This document shows, piece by piece, positions 11,370-22,890 of a stretch of DNA of 64,000 nt. The notes under the pieces were generated by a model. It ran no database searches. It was not told the origin of the DNA and saw nothing but the letters and a program-made list of their open reading frames with translations. Numbering within the stretch: position 1 is the stretch's first letter; each line of letters begins with the position of its first letter. The DNA is from Cylindrodendrum hubeiense (taxonomy: Eukaryota > Ascomycota > Sordariomycetes > Hypocreales > Nectriaceae): the NCBI GenBank assembly GCA_014621425.1, contig JAANBB010000099.1, positions 1 through 64,000 on the forward strand. The letters are read 5' to 3'. Made by a program: the position numbers and the translations under genes.

Positions 11370-13943
11370 GGCAATCCTTCTTGAGATGTGAAACCTTCTT
11401 AATGACGATTACGGCGTTACGGGACTTGTTCATGGGCAGGACAATGAGAGCAGGGCTACTGGATTTTTGCTGTTTTTTGAACGGGAGCGCGGGAATGTTG
11501 TTTGTGTTTTGATTGCGCGCGCACAGGGATACGACGGCGCTCGCACCTGTACGTTTTTTCCAACCCTTGGGCGTCTCTTGAGACACGGGAGACGAGTTGC
11601 GCGCCAGAGATGAGGGGCAGTTCTTTCAAAGTAATGTCCTCTGTACTATATCATATATGGCATGACGATTTTTACACGCTGTGTCGGATCGGAGAGCAAT
11701 TCTGTGGGGGATAGGCGCGTCTTTTTCAGAGAAGCTCGCGGTTTTGCAACGTGCGGTGCGATGTGTGCGCGTTGGGATGGGACTGGGTGGGGATAATTAT
11801 ACCACAGTCGTTTTCTTTGGTTCAATTTTGCAATGAGTTGCTATGAATATGGTTTCCTGATTCACTTTCGTCTCTTTCGTGTCCGTTCTTGACAATCATT
11901 GAGACTATGATTCCATTTGAATGTGTGTGTCTGTCCAACGCGGTCCTTTAGGGTTTGTTTACATGAGTCGGCGACGGAGCGTGTCTCGTCTTTGGTCAGG
12001 GGCATCACGTGGGTCCGAATGTTCTTACCTCGAGGTCTAGCCCCGAGCTGGAGGGATCTAGGCGCGTTCTGGCGACCTACGGGAAATGAACGTGTCCAGG
12101 ACAGATCCTGCGACAGATAAAGAGTGTTGTTGGGAGGAAAGGGGTTGTGCATTGAGTCGCGGCCACCCTTCCATCGCGTTGGTCATGCAGTTGGCGTTGG
12201 AGCGGTGGTGCTCTTCTAGCCACCCTTGCGTGTAAGTGGATGTCGCGTTTGAGAGAGTTCAGGAGCCGTCAAGGCGTAAGTGAGTGCTTTAGACAGTCGA
12301 GAATGGACCTGGAATAGAAAACCGGCAAGAGAGCTCGTGCTCTCGTCTTGTCATGGCATTTGCGTGTTTTTAACTACTCGGTGTGAGCCTGGCTGGTTGA
12401 CTGTTGGAGAGGCCTCGTGCCCAACTGAGTTGATGACGGGCTTTGAGAGCGTTGGCCCTGTGGGTCCAGTTCCCTCGAGTCCCTTCAAGTCCTCGACGCC
12501 TATTTCTCGCTAGCTACATGTGGAATGGAAGATACCAACACCCTAGGCGTGAGAATAGGACCACAATCGCAACTTGTCGGGCCACATGCGTGATGATGAT
12601 AGCATCAATCGTCGGAGAGATGAGGAATCTGTGACAGATGGCGATGCAACAAAGCAGCGATTTTTTTTTTGAGACATAATAAGAACGACAAGACGGAGAT
12701 TTATTAAGTCATCTGTCTAGCTCCTTTCAATCCATTTTCCGAAGGGCGACGAGGAGCGTACGCAACGATATCCTCGTCCGAATACGAAGGCTGACTGCGA
12801 TGGAGCGGGGTCGTGATGGCTGCTGCGGTGGTGGTAGCAGTGGCAGTGGTGGTGGTTGTGATGGTGGGTAGTGGTGGTGAGGGTGAGACATGAGATGCGT
12901 TAACACTCTCGTCACAAGCTCACGTGCGCTTTGCTTCTCCGTTCACCACCCACCCTTCAAGGTTTCGTCACATTTTGCAGCTCCATCCTAGGTAGGTACT
13001 ACCTAGCTTGCACGTTAGGCTCATGCTAGGTATCTCACATGCCTGACGGGAACGACAGCGTACCTGCCGCCGCAAGCACAAAGCAAGGTGCAAAGGTGGA
13101 AGCTGGAAGGAAGGAAGTGGGGAACAGTACGTACCTGCCTCGTAGAGAACAACGTCAGCGCCCCTCCTTGCCCTCCAAAAGAGAGCTTCTTACCTGGCCC
13201 GTGCGCCATTATGCCGTTATCCTTGGTCCTCTGCTCCTCTCGTCGCTCGTCGGTGAAGGCGTCGTCCCACGCCCCCCTGACGGTGACCCGATAAAGCGAA
13301 AGCGTTAGGGAGCCAAGCCTCATCCTCCAGAACGGTGCCGCCCCAAGCCCGTCCAGGCATTCAGTGCGTCAGTGCAAGTTCGGCGTGTATCACGTATCCT
13401 CAGCGAACAGCAGAAGCATCCCGCGTTCCGTTCCCCGTCTCTCCGTCCCCGCCAGAAACGACCGATACTTCCGGGGCTGACATCAGAGTGGTGCCTTAGC
13501 CCGGAGCTTGTGCCTCGTTTCGTACCTGTGCCTGATTCTCGTGTGCGCGGAGCTCCGAGTGTCGCGTCCTGTCGTCTCGTCTTGTCGTCTCGTCTTTGAT
13601 CGTTCTTTGATCGTTTGCCTGCAGCCTGGAGCTAGTCCCAGACTCTCTGTTCTTCCTTCCGAGACTCGCAAGTGAGTCGGAGCATACGCAAGCGCTGCGC
13701 ATCTTGGTGCCTCGCTTTCCTTCTGATCCCGCACCCCCCCTCCAACCCCGGTTGACGACGACTCCGACAACCCCGACTCCAAGCTCTTCCACCGGCGCTG
13801 CCGAAGATGGCGGGCTGGCTTTGTTCGCATGCGCCTTGACCTGCCACCGCGTCCAGAGTCCCATTCCTTGTTCATCCTTCCCCTTCCCGTCACACAAACA
13901 CACGACAGCTCCAGCAGCGTAAAGGGGACGGCCACCACTCATC
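11370..13943. other. Intergenic region downstream of H1
   Basis: About 2.6 kb with no supported gene. The first few hundred bases should hold the H1 3' UTR. A GTG-rich imperfect microsatellite lies at about 12820-12890 and a short CCTAGGTAGGTACTACCTAG-like palindromic patch near 12987-13006. The last 500 bp are the C/T-rich leader of the next gene. Confidence 0.5.
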
Positions 13944-15749
13944 ATGGCCTCATCCAACCCGTTCCGCAAGAAGTCGGCTCCAACCGCAACCACGACGGCC
14001 TATATTCCGGCCACTACCAGTCCTTCGGCTGCTCGATTCCCTCCTCTCGATGCCATAGAGACCTCTTTCGGCCTCACGGATACTTCGGTTGTCGACAAAA
14101 AATCGAAGCCCGTCAAGAAGGTCCGCGTCCTCTCTCCGCCACCCATTTCCCCCGACTCTCCCGAATGGCCCTTTACGGCGCCGCTCACTACCTCCGGCCC
14201 CGGACACCCCGGAGACAACGATCCATTTGACGCAGCGTCTTCCGACGACAGCGACCGCGAGATCGTATCTACTGCTGCCCCGCCCCCACCAAAGATTGGG
14301 AGTCGAGTTCCAGCAAACCCATTCAGCAAGACATTGCGAGACCTAGAGAAGGTCAAGACAGATCACAAGCCAAAGCAGGATCGGCACGAGGAGGGGAACA
14401 CTCTCAAGGCTGCCCACACTGCCAGGAGGTCTTTGGATGTAAACTCATTCAAGCGCCTGCTTATGACGGGAAGCTCGGGATCTGGTACGCTCTCAACACC
14501 TTCAAGGACCCAACACCTGATGCCCGGATCCCAGAAGAGCGCCGCAGACTCCTCTTCAGTGTCCCTATCATCAACTTACGACGGCTCCAAGGACGGCCTG
14601 ACGCCCGGCAGCGAGATTCACGAAGTATCACTAATTTCTCGCGACACCTCGGATACCCCGGATGATGATTTAGATACAGGGAGTCTTTCCGACTCGAGTG
14701 TATCGGCTCGGATGGGCAGAGACAAGAAGCCTCCCCCACCACCGAGCTCTCGACATGGCAAGTCTATCAAGCTGGAGCTGAAAGCAGAGGATGGTTCTCC
14801 TGATGCACTTGGGCCCAAGTCGCCCTCTGATATAAACAAACCGCTTCCTCCAGCGCCCCACCGGAAGAGCTCTGATGACGATGCCGAGTCGCCATTTGAT
14901 CGGGAATCAGTCGGCAAGATCCCCGAGGCTGATACACACGCCTCACAAACCACTCCGGGCGGTGGTAGAAAGACAGGACCTGCGCCGCCCCCGCGAAGAG
15001 GTCATGCGAGGGCGGAAAGCAAAGCATACACTACGACCATCTCGAAAGAAGGACAAATATTACCCAAGGCCCACGACGACGAGACTCCGTCCCGATCATC
15101 GTCGATACGATCCAAAACCGAACGCACTCGCCTTGACCCTCACTCGCCTATTCCCCCACCACCTCCTCGAAGGTCTTACCATGGGTCGAGACCATCGACC
15201 CAAGTACCACCGGCCGTTGCCGCGACCATCGGCGCGGCTATGAGTCAAACACCCACCTCATCTGACCCGCACTTGGAATCCGACAGACCCGCCGCCCCGA
15301 CACCCGCAACGTCAATTGAGCCAGTCCCCCCTCGCGATGCCCAGCTAGGAAATTATAAGGTATCGGCTCCTCCTCCACCTCCGGCGCGGAACGTATCCGT
15401 CCGCCGTCCTGCAAGTGTGAGGAGCATGGACAGCAACAGCCGACGCACCTCTGCTGAGGCGAAACCTCATAGCGGCGGCATCGCACCTCCGCCACCCCCA
15501 CGAAGACAACGAGGTAGTAGTCGGGGTAGCATGGACGCGCCCTACAGAAGGACCAGCATTGACGGAGTGCCAAGGACGGAACAGAAGCTATTGGAAGAGG
15601 GCGATGCCGTGGCTCTGGGTAGCGCAGGTGCTAATCCAGATCCCGCATCTCCGCAATCGGCAGGCGTTCCAGGAAAGGGCGTCAATATCTTAGCTGATCT
15701 TGACGCCCTGCAGCGGGAGGTTGATGCACTGCGGGGGAAGCTAGAATGA
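13944..15749 (+). CDS. Proline-rich NPF/SH3-ligand protein, possible cortical adaptor
   Basis: Single-exon protein of 601 residues, mostly disordered. NPF tripeptides occur at residues 5-7 and 125-127 and a DPF at 93-95; such motifs bind EH domains and adaptin ears of endocytic proteins. At least six polyproline stretches with flanking Arg/Lys (for example KPPPPPSSR, PPPPPRR, APPPPPARN) look like SH3 or profilin ligands. The last 24 residues form a heptad-like helix (ILADLDALQREVDALRGKLE) suited to a coiled coil. I recognise no enzymatic or folded domain. Endocytic or actin-patch scaffolding is inferred from motifs only. The start ATG follows a long CT-rich leader and no intron is required. 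The coding status is well supported by length, codon-level conservation of motifs and absence of stops. Confidence 0.8.
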   Translation: MASSNPFRKKSAPTATTTAYIPATTSPSAARFPPLDAIETSFGLTDTSVVDKKSKPVKKVRVLSPPPISPDSPEWPFTAPLTTSGPGHPGDNDPFDAASSDDSDREIVSTAAPPPPKIGSRVPANPFSKTLRDLEKVKTDHKPKQDRHEEGNTLKAAHTARRSLDVNSFKRLLMTGSSGSGTLSTPSRTQHLMPGSQKSAADSSSVSLSSTYDGSKDGLTPGSEIHEVSLISRDTSDTPDDDLDTGSLSDSSVSARMGRDKKPPPPPSSRHGKSIKLELKAEDGSPDALGPKSPSDINKPLPPAPHRKSSDDDAESPFDRESVGKIPEADTHASQTTPGGGRKTGPAPPPRRGHARAESKAYTTTISKEGQILPKAHDDETPSRSSSIRSKTERTRLDPHSPIPPPPPRRSYHGSRPSTQVPPAVAATIGAAMSQTPTSSDPHLESDRPAAPTPATSIEPVPPRDAQLGNYKVSAPPPPPARNVSVRRPASVRSMDSNSRRTSAEAKPHSGGIAPPPPPRRQRGSSRGSMDAPYRRTSIDGVPRTEQKLLEEGDAVALGSAGANPDPASPQSAGVPGKGVNILADLDALQREVDALRGKLE

Positions 15750-17419
15750 GAGGTAGGACATACCTTGGTCCCGGCGCATATCAGCGAGGGATGTTTGCGT
15801 GTGTTAGGAGAGCGGGGGAGCAAGCAAGTGTTGCGACAAAGGTTGTACTCGGACACTGTGCGAGGGTGAAGGGCAGATGATTTGTACGGCGTTCTTGGGG
15901 TTGGCATTGTAGAGATATGGTCTTGTCTTTTATTCTTGCGCCGAGGGCGCTACGAGGAGGGTTGTATTGTAGATGATTGTGATGCCAGTCTTACACGAAG
16001 TTGACGAGGGAAGAGATGCCTTTTGTCTTTTTACTTGTTCAACTCTTACATGGAACAACGCTCCGGATTGTTGGTCGTGCTTTGGGTCTGGTCTCTTCCC
16101 ACCCCCACCCACACTCGATAGCGAGGGTCCTGGTCATTGCTTGGGGTAACCCGAAGAAGCCGTGACAGCCGGCGGCCGATTGTAGGGCTTTCTTCCGCGG
16201 GCTTCCAGTGGCGGATGATATGGCAGAGGCCGGGCTTGACTGGTCGTGTACAGATGGCAGACAGTAGGGTCAGGGATGGTGACAAGGAAGCTTGTTCATG
16301 GATGGCGACAGCACAGACTCGTGGGGATCCAGTGCTCGCCAGGGGATTAGTTTGCGGGCTGTGTTTTCTAGCGAGGTTCCATCTTTCCATCCCACCATTG
16401 CTCATACGTAAGGTGAAGAACCAGGGCTCCACCTGTGCTGTGTGCTTCCATGTCTTGTGCGCCCTGCTGGTTGGCCTCCGGCTGCGGGCAGCGGCTACGG
16501 CTCCGAGGTGGGTTGTGAGAGTGGGTATTGGATAATGGATGATGTATAATGGGTAACTATAATGGGGAATGGGCAATACTGCGCGACGGGGGAATGGATA
16601 TGGGGTGTGCCCGTCCTCGGTACTCCGTGTGTGTCGGTGAGAGCGGAAAGGGAAGCTGTTTCTCTCTCATGATACAATCGGTTAATCAAATCACCCGTCA
16701 ACACCGACGAAGAGTCGGTCTGCCATCTAGACACGAGCGAGACGACGTCACGACGACACGAGACCTGGTTTCATCAGCATCCAGCCGCCTCCTCATTCCG
16801 GCCCGGCGCTATTGAACAGCAGACGACGGACAGCCGGATTGGCAGAGCCATTTATGCGATAGAAAGCCAGAGCGAGGCTGCGAACAGAGCGCATCCGCGG
16901 GAGCGACTTGGGCACCCAGGCGAGCAAGCACTGCACAGCGCAGCGCAGTGAAACGGCCATCGTCCCACTCGCGAGTGGGCTTTCTCCGAGTGGGCTTCCA
17001 TTCATCCTTTCGTCCATTGTTTTGCCAAACGACCCCATCACGACACTCCGCTGTCATTCTAAACGCATGCCTTGGGCCTCCACCTACACCTTGCCTCTTC
17101 CCCCATCTGCATTGCCTAGTCATCCTTTCTGATTACACATCATCCCCTTTTCCCTTTCCAGGCTTTAGTCCTTCCAGAAGTTCATCTTTCCCCGGTTTAT
17201 CCAACCGAGTTCAACCTCCTCAGGTGCGCTTACACAGCTCCACCACGACACCATCACCAACACCGCCTCGTCCCTCAGCAGCAGCAACAACAGCGTCACC
17301 ATTAGCAGTCAAGAGTCAATCATCTGGAAAAAATTCTTCATTCATCAACAGATAACTGCCTTCAACGATATTCCCATCCCTCCCCCGACTGCAGAAACCG
17401 ACACCCCGCAGAGGAAGCC
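15750..17419. other. Intergenic region
   Basis: About 1.7 kb without a supported gene. Short frames on both strands look like chance. From about 17040 the strand becomes strongly C/T/CA-rich with CAG/CAA triplets (17270-17330), typical of a fungal 5' leader for the small gene that follows. Confidence 0.45.
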
Positions 17420-17635
17420 ATGTGCTACCGCAACCTCGGCACGTTAGTCTGCTACTCGTGCACGCGGCGTGTGGGCGAGCAGCCCGTGGGGATGTCGCCC
17501 TGCCTGGCCGTGTGCGGCAAGTTCGTCTCGAGAGTCACCGGCGCTGTGGTGCAGGGCGAGTGTGGTGTTTGCCGCCAGGCCCGCGAGGATAGGACGGATC
17601 TAGCGCGGAGACTAAGCCAGGCATTTGGAAAGTGA
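17420..17635 (+). CDS. Small cysteine-rich protein, function unknown
   Basis: A 71-residue frame starting at an ATG after a long C/T-rich leader. Cysteines fall at 2, 11, 14, 28, 32, 48 and 51: two CxxC pairs and one CxxxC, resembling a small zinc-binding protein. There is no signal peptide, so it is probably not a secreted Cys-rich effector. The N-terminus MCYR and the CxxC spacing recall short Cys-containing proteins scattered in Sordariomycete genomes, but I cannot name a family. A canonical intron-like element (gtgagt to ctctag-like end, about 17731-17791) lies just downstream and could be in the 3' UTR. The short length keeps confidence moderate. Confidence 0.5.
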   Translation: MCYRNLGTLVCYSCTRRVGEQPVGMSPCLAVCGKFVSRVTGAVVQGECGVCRQAREDRTDLARRLSQAFGK

Positions 17636-18440
17636 TAAGCAGCACAAGACCGAGGGTATTCTCCCTTGGAGAAGAAGGGAGGAGGGGGATATGGGATGGG
17701 GTGAAAGGGGACGAGGATGGCGAAGTGTCGGTGAGTCACTTGTAATGATGTGGAGGGCGTGTAGATTGGCGTTGACTGACTCGCATTCTAGCATCATGAT
17801 CATGTCGACCCAGGCCAGACTCGACAATGAATTCCACACCGATAACCCAGGCTTACCCATTCTTATTCAGCATGGGGACTTGGGCTACGCGGACAAGTCT
17901 TACCCTCGGCCGACGCCGGTTGCACGGCATTCTCTTTGTTCGACCAAACACTACAAAACCTCACACACTTTTGACGAATTTTCACAGAATCACGACTTTA
18001 CGGATCATGGGGCGTTTTAGACCGTTTCTCAAGGAACTCAAAGTGGCAGAATGAATGTATATAAGATTGCGGAGGATAACAGGTTGGCGGCGGCTCATTG
18101 CATTTACAAGCAGGCAGGGGGGATGGATGATTTCACGGCGTTTTCCTTCTCTATTATCTCCAGTTAGAATCTCCCAATTGTGGATTTGGTAACTTCTAAT
18201 GACGTGGTGTAATTGCCATAGATGAAGCGATGTTGTTTGGTCGGAATGACCTGATGGAAACCATGTCAGGAGGCTCGACAGGGGAGAGGCACGTGTTGGA
18301 ACAGGAAGGACGATATTGGATGCTGAATCGAAACCGGCAAGCCTTTGGCAGTTATCATGATTATTATTTACTATTTCTATCGTTCTATTTTCAGCCCAAT
18401 CTCGGGGCGAGCATCCGGAGAAGGTTCCACAATCTCCTTT
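17636..18440. other. Intergenic region between the Cys-rich gene and LrgAB gene
   Basis: Convergent spacer of about 0.8 kb, likely holding two 3' UTRs. A short frame at 17827-18054 has no domain, and I do not call it a gene. Confidence 0.4.
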
Positions 18441-20254
18441 CTATAGACCCACGAGGGCACGTATAAACGTCGCCACAGGGGGTATCGACGTGAACAGCAC
18501 CGTTATCGTACCAAACAGACTCATCGACAGGCTCGACAGAGCCGCCGCTCGCGGGTCGGTTCGTAGCAGCAGCGCCGTGGCAATGGCGCTCGAGTTGACG
18601 CCCAGCGTCACCCCGCGGGTCACGTAGTCATCCTCGGGTATGCGCAGCCATGCCAGGATGCGCGAGCCAAAGATGACACCCAATATGCCGCTAATGATGG
18701 CCAACGCCGCCACCGTGTTGGTGTCACCACCCAGGTTCGACGTGGCCGGTACCGCCAGCGCCAGCGTCAGGCTGCGCGACGCAAACGCGAGGCTGCGTGA
18801 CGCCGAGATGCCGATGGCCCGGCATAGCGGTGGGTACGCGAAAAGTGAGCCGATGCTGATGGCTAGGTTGGGTGCTACGATGGAGATGAAGTGTGCCCGT
18901 AGCTCGCGGCGGTACTGGAACATGGGCAACGCGAGAGCTACAATGCTGGCGTCCAGCAGTGTCCCAAAGATGTCACCGGCCCCGGGCAGCAACTTGCTCT
19001 TGGTGTTTTGCCACAGCTTGAGGTACTTGGCCCCCGTGCGGTAGGCTGTCAACGTTGTGGTGAGGTCGTCGCCACGGATGGCTCCGAGGCCCCAGATTGC
19101 GAGAACGGTGAGGAGTGAGGAGACAAGCACCGGGTGGAGGTATTGCTTCCATGCGCCGGGAATAGCCAGGGCGGTGAAGTAGGCGAGTATGTTGATGGCG
19201 AGGTGGGCGATCATGGCGTAGCCGGTGGAGTAATAGAGAGGAATGCCGACGAAGAGGAACAGGGCGATGAATGTCGACAGGTCAATGTTAGCTGCGATGG
19301 TGGCCGCCCATTGCTCAGCCTTAGGCGACGGGATGGGCACCTGTGAATGGTAACTGGGACGGCTGAGTGCCTCTGTGACGTTTTCTGGAACGCGGCCGTT
19401 GGAGTAGTGGTGTTCCTGGAGACGCAATTGCGGAGGACTCTGGGGCCGCGACGGAGGCATGGACGGCGGGCCGGAAGGAGGACCGGATCCGGGCATGGCG
19501 ACTAGCGGCATCATCGACGTCGCCTGGGAGAAGCTGGTCCGCCGGGATATGCCAGGGGTGGTCGGCTCGGAGCTGATGGGGATATCAGGGGTGCGTCGGC
19601 CGAGTTCTTCGGCGCGCTGCGACTCGGAGCGCTTGGAGGAACCCAGGGCGAGTTGGATGCCCCGGGTGAGCCATGCGGCGAGGGCCATCATGACGAAGAA
19701 GCCGATGACTGGGTGTGTTAGACGGAGGTGCACACCGTGGGGTTCGAGGGGCGACTTACTGAAAACGGCGATGATCTTGAAGACTTCAACTATGCCGATG
19801 GGCGGACTGAGAGGGAGGAGAACGAAAGAAGGGGTGAAGAAGATGCCCATCCAACGGAGTGACCATCCGGCCTACAGGATCATTAGAACGACGCCTGAAT
19901 TCCCACAGGAAGTAATAAACTTACAGAAACATCGATGACGCTAATCAACTTCCTCGTGCGATGGCTTCCCAGCAAGAATTCCGAGGCAAGCAGGGCGAAG
20001 AACAGCAATACCAAGCAAGCCACCGACGCTGGGAATGCAACATTGACCTTCCTGAAGAGCGAGTCAATGCCGAAGCAGGCGACGAGAGAGACCATGAGGC
20101 CGCAAGGGACGTATATCCATTGTTGTACGAGCTTGGCTCGGGTGGAAATAGCGGCCTGGAGCGGATGTTAGATGCGTGGGTGAGACGGAGTGTTCAGATG
20201 ACGTACCAGTTTTACGGCGCGCGGGAGGTGTTGGAGGTCTTTGAGTTGCGCCAT
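18441..20254 (-). CDS. LrgA-LrgB fusion membrane protein (PLGG1-like)
   Basis: Exons 20254-20207, 20155-19925, 19871-19760 and 19708-18441 (minus strand) give 552 residues; all introns are GT-AG of about 50 bp. The N-terminal part (about 30-150) has hydrophobic helices with a FPASVACLVLLFFALL segment and a WMGIFFTPSFVLLPL segment, as in LrgA/CidA. A Pro/Ser-rich hydrophilic linker follows (about 155-240). The C-terminal part (about 245-552) is a multi-helix LrgB domain ending with SLFAYPPLCRAIGIS, SRSLTLALAVPATSNLGGD and a glycine-rich GVTLGVNSSAIATALLL. Bacterial LrgA and LrgB are separate holin-like proteins. Plants carry a plastid fusion, PLGG1, that moves glycolate and glycerate. The fungal substrate and membrane are unknown to me. 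The fusion architecture is seen directly; a transport role is inferred. Confidence 0.85.
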
Positions 20255-21141
20255 TGTGAGAGTGAGGCGCACACAAGGAGTGTGAATGTGAGTGGAAGTG
20301 TGAAAACACCTCTGGGAGGCAATGCTGAAGTAGTCCAGCGAGAACGGGGCCGACGGACTTGAGGCTCCGAGACTGGCGATGGTGCAAAGTTCCGGGGCTT
20401 GGTGGTTTGGTGTAAGAGGTGCTGCTCCACCCGCTCGTCCGCCCGATAAACAGATCAGCGCTAAAGCAACACGTAAGTCAACCACCCGTCAGAAGGGCAG
20501 ATTTCCCCGATTTCCCGGTCCCTGGATATATATCTGAAGTACTCCCACTGCCAGGGGTCGTTTTCAAGAGTCACAGGATCGGAGCGGCCCCTGGTACGCA
20601 CAAGAGGCGAGACGTATTCGGGTGGATACAATCCGGAGCGGACGACTCCGAGGACCGGCGCCCGCCGAGTTGACTATGTCGAAACTAGCACTTATTGGTC
20701 AACCGCCCACTATCTATCTGTCTATCTGTGTGTTCCCGAGAACAAGCTTTTGCCGCCCAGACGAAACCTCGGACCAAAGCCCCGAAGGTCGTCGTGAATC
20801 GAAGAGTCCACCACCATGGCCCAGCTTGATGCCCAAAAAGTCTCTGCGGATTCTGGGTGCCATGGCCTTATCGTGAGGCTCCCGGCATTGCGAGTTACCG
20901 AGATTTGCGGCTCAGGGACGATCTGGTCCAGATCCTTGTCTCCCGGGGGGACGGTGTCCATGTCGCTCGACTTGACTGCGTAATGGGCAGATGCAAGGAA
21001 TGCAATCCCAGATCCAAACCTTCCAGTACGAATACACGTTAAAAAACTTTGCGCGCCAAGCTATTTGCAGTTACAATGCTGTCGATTCTATACGATTCAT
21101 CCCTGACGGGGCTGAAAGACAACAGGGCTCAAATTGCCTCT
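20255..21141. other. Intergenic region upstream of the LrgAB gene
   Basis: About 0.9 kb between the start of the LrgAB gene and the stop of the HET gene, both on the minus strand. It should contain the LrgAB promoter. I see no coding region. Confidence 0.45.
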
Positions 21142-22890
21142 CTAATAAATCGTCACCGTCTTCGTCTCCTCGCCGCGCTCAAACGCCTCGCCGTACATGA
21201 TTCCCTGCACATAGCAGCGGCCTCCAAAGTCATACTCGTTTTCGCCGCCGCCCTCTCTGCGCCGCACGGTAAACGGAAAATTACCCCCATGGAAGGCCCA
21301 GACTTCTTCTCCCGGCTGCGTGTCCATGTGGCCAATCCCCATCAACCCTGTCTTGGTGACGAAGAACCTCTGGTTGGACATCATTCCCCAGACGGTCCGG
21401 TGCGTCCAGTATCGTCCGCCGGTCTCGAGAAATTTGTAGACCGTCTCCATGTCCTCGTCGTCGGCCCGGGCTTCAACTCTTTGTTCGTCGTTCCTCCAAA
21501 TGTCGCCGAGCATGAGCCTCCCGAATGCGTCATGAAAGGACAAGCCTCCAGGATAAGTCTCTGGTGTGTCCGGGGTCACCCGTTTGATGTGCTCTTGGGC
21601 AATGCGCTCCCAACTCCGGATTCGCTCACGCTGGGCTGTATCTTGGTCGGTACCTGGCGGTGGTGGGTTCAGCCAAACTTCTCCGACCGTTTCAATCGTA
21701 TCGACAAAGACTCCCTCCAACTCTAGCGTGTAATGCGATTGCCCCTGTCTCTTTAGCATCTTGCCAATATCAATATGCCTCCCACCGTGGGCTTTATATT
21801 CGGGCCAAGCATAAAGGTGAAACCAGTCGGTGTTCCGGTCAGAGATGTGCGCTGCATCAAGTGCCCAGCGAGGGATGCCGGGTGTCGCCTTTTCAGCTTC
21901 CAGCCGAGGGTCCATGATGAGAGGAAGGAGACTCTCGTCGCTCACCATGAGATCAAAGGTCAAGTTGCAAAAGACATCCACTGCGGGAATGTCATAGTCA
22001 CAATTCTCCACGGTAGGTAGTGTCCCGGTTGGACACAATCCCATTATGGCGTATATCTTGTCGCGAGGATCTGTGGCTTCGCGAAATCGCCAGCGATTTA
22101 CCAGATACGCCGGGCTATCAATTCGCCACCTTGCAATATTCAACCATACTGCCATGGCCATTAAAGTAGCCATGGTACTGATGCCGGCCGAACTGAAGCG
22201 CTCGAGGAGGACGGCTGGCATGGCCCCTGTCCAGGTTCTCGTGGCGTGGATCATTGTTTGCCACGGCATCTCCAGTGGTCCCCAGAGAATGCTCTGATCT
22301 GGGGGAAGAACAGCCTCCTGGACTGTCCACACTCGCCCCCACCAGGGGTTGCTATCGATACCCAGGGACTCCAATGCTTTGAACGGCCCTTCAAAGGATG
22401 CGTTAGACTCGAGCGAGGGCGGAGGCGTAATGCCTTCGTCTTTCCCTCCCGCTTCGAACACGGCGGCCATATACTTGAGAATCACCAACGCCTCCTCGGC
22501 GTCGGTTAGGGGGATTTCCTCTTTGATATCACCCATCCACAGGAGACAGGCTTGGCACTTGGAATAGATTTGCCGCATCTGACGGACCTGTTGGGCCTTT
22601 TCCTTGTTGTCCCACTGGTTGATGCAGAGTTGGTCAATCCATAGGGCCCGGGTCTTGTCTGCCAGTCGTAACCGTCGCAAGAATGAATCTAGATTCTTGG
22701 TCACCCCGACTTTGTTGCCTGAGACTTCGATATCGACAAGGGAATCGCTACTCCCCCAGACGTAGGAAACAGCCTCGTACTCAGGGTCGGCCTCAAGCGC
22801 CGCGACTTTGAGATCACCCTTGAGCAAGGCATTGTTGTCCCCATTGTGCGGAAAGAGGTACAAAATTCGAATCTCGTTTTGTAGAACCAT
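21142..22890 (-). CDS. HET-domain (heterokaryon incompatibility) protein
   Basis: Single-exon protein of 582 residues. The HET signature blocks are present in order: EAVSYVWG at about 39-46, TKNLDSFLRRLR at about 64-75, and LWIDQLCINQ at about 83-92 followed by EKAQQVRQMRQIYSKCQACLLWMG at 97-120. HET proteins take part in non-self recognition and incompatibility cell death when genetically different hyphae fuse, often with NLR-type partners. The C-terminal two thirds is the usual variable tail and has no second domain I recognise. No NACHT, WD40 or STAND partner gene lies next to it. Most ascomycetes carry many HET paralogues, so a specific incompatibility role should not be assumed. Confidence 0.92.
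   Translation of the reverse strand: MVLQNEIRILYLFPHNGDNNALLKGDLKVAALEADPEYEAVSYVWGSSDSLVDIEVSGNKVGVTKNLDSFLRRLRLADKTRALWIDQLCINQWDNKEKAQQVRQMRQIYSKCQACLLWMGDIKEEIPLTDAEEALVILKYMAAVFEAGGKDEGITPPPSLESNASFEGPFKALESLGIDSNPWWGRVWTVQEAVLPPDQSILWGPLEMPWQTMIHATRTWTGAMPAVLLERFSSAGISTMATLMAMAVWLNIARWRIDSPAYLVNRWRFREATDPRDKIYAIMGLCPTGTLPTVENCDYDIPAVDVFCNLTFDLMVSDESLLPLIMDPRLEAEKATPGIPRWALDAAHISDRNTDWFHLYAWPEYKAHGGRHIDIGKMLKRQGQSHYTLELEGVFVDTIETVGEVWLNPPPPGTDQDTAQRERIRSWERIAQEHIKRVTPDTPETYPGGLSFHDAFGRLMLGDIWRNDEQRVEARADDEDMETVYKFLETGGRYWTHRTVWGMMSNQRFFVTKTGLMGIGHMDTQPGEEVWAFHGGNFPFTVRRREGGGENEYDFGGRCYVQGIMYGEAFERGEETKTVTIY

Noticed and set aside
10805..11374. Long minus-strand Ala/Phe/Leu-rich open frame opposite histone H1
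   Set aside because: It is the antisense shadow of the Lys/Ala-rich H1 tail codons.
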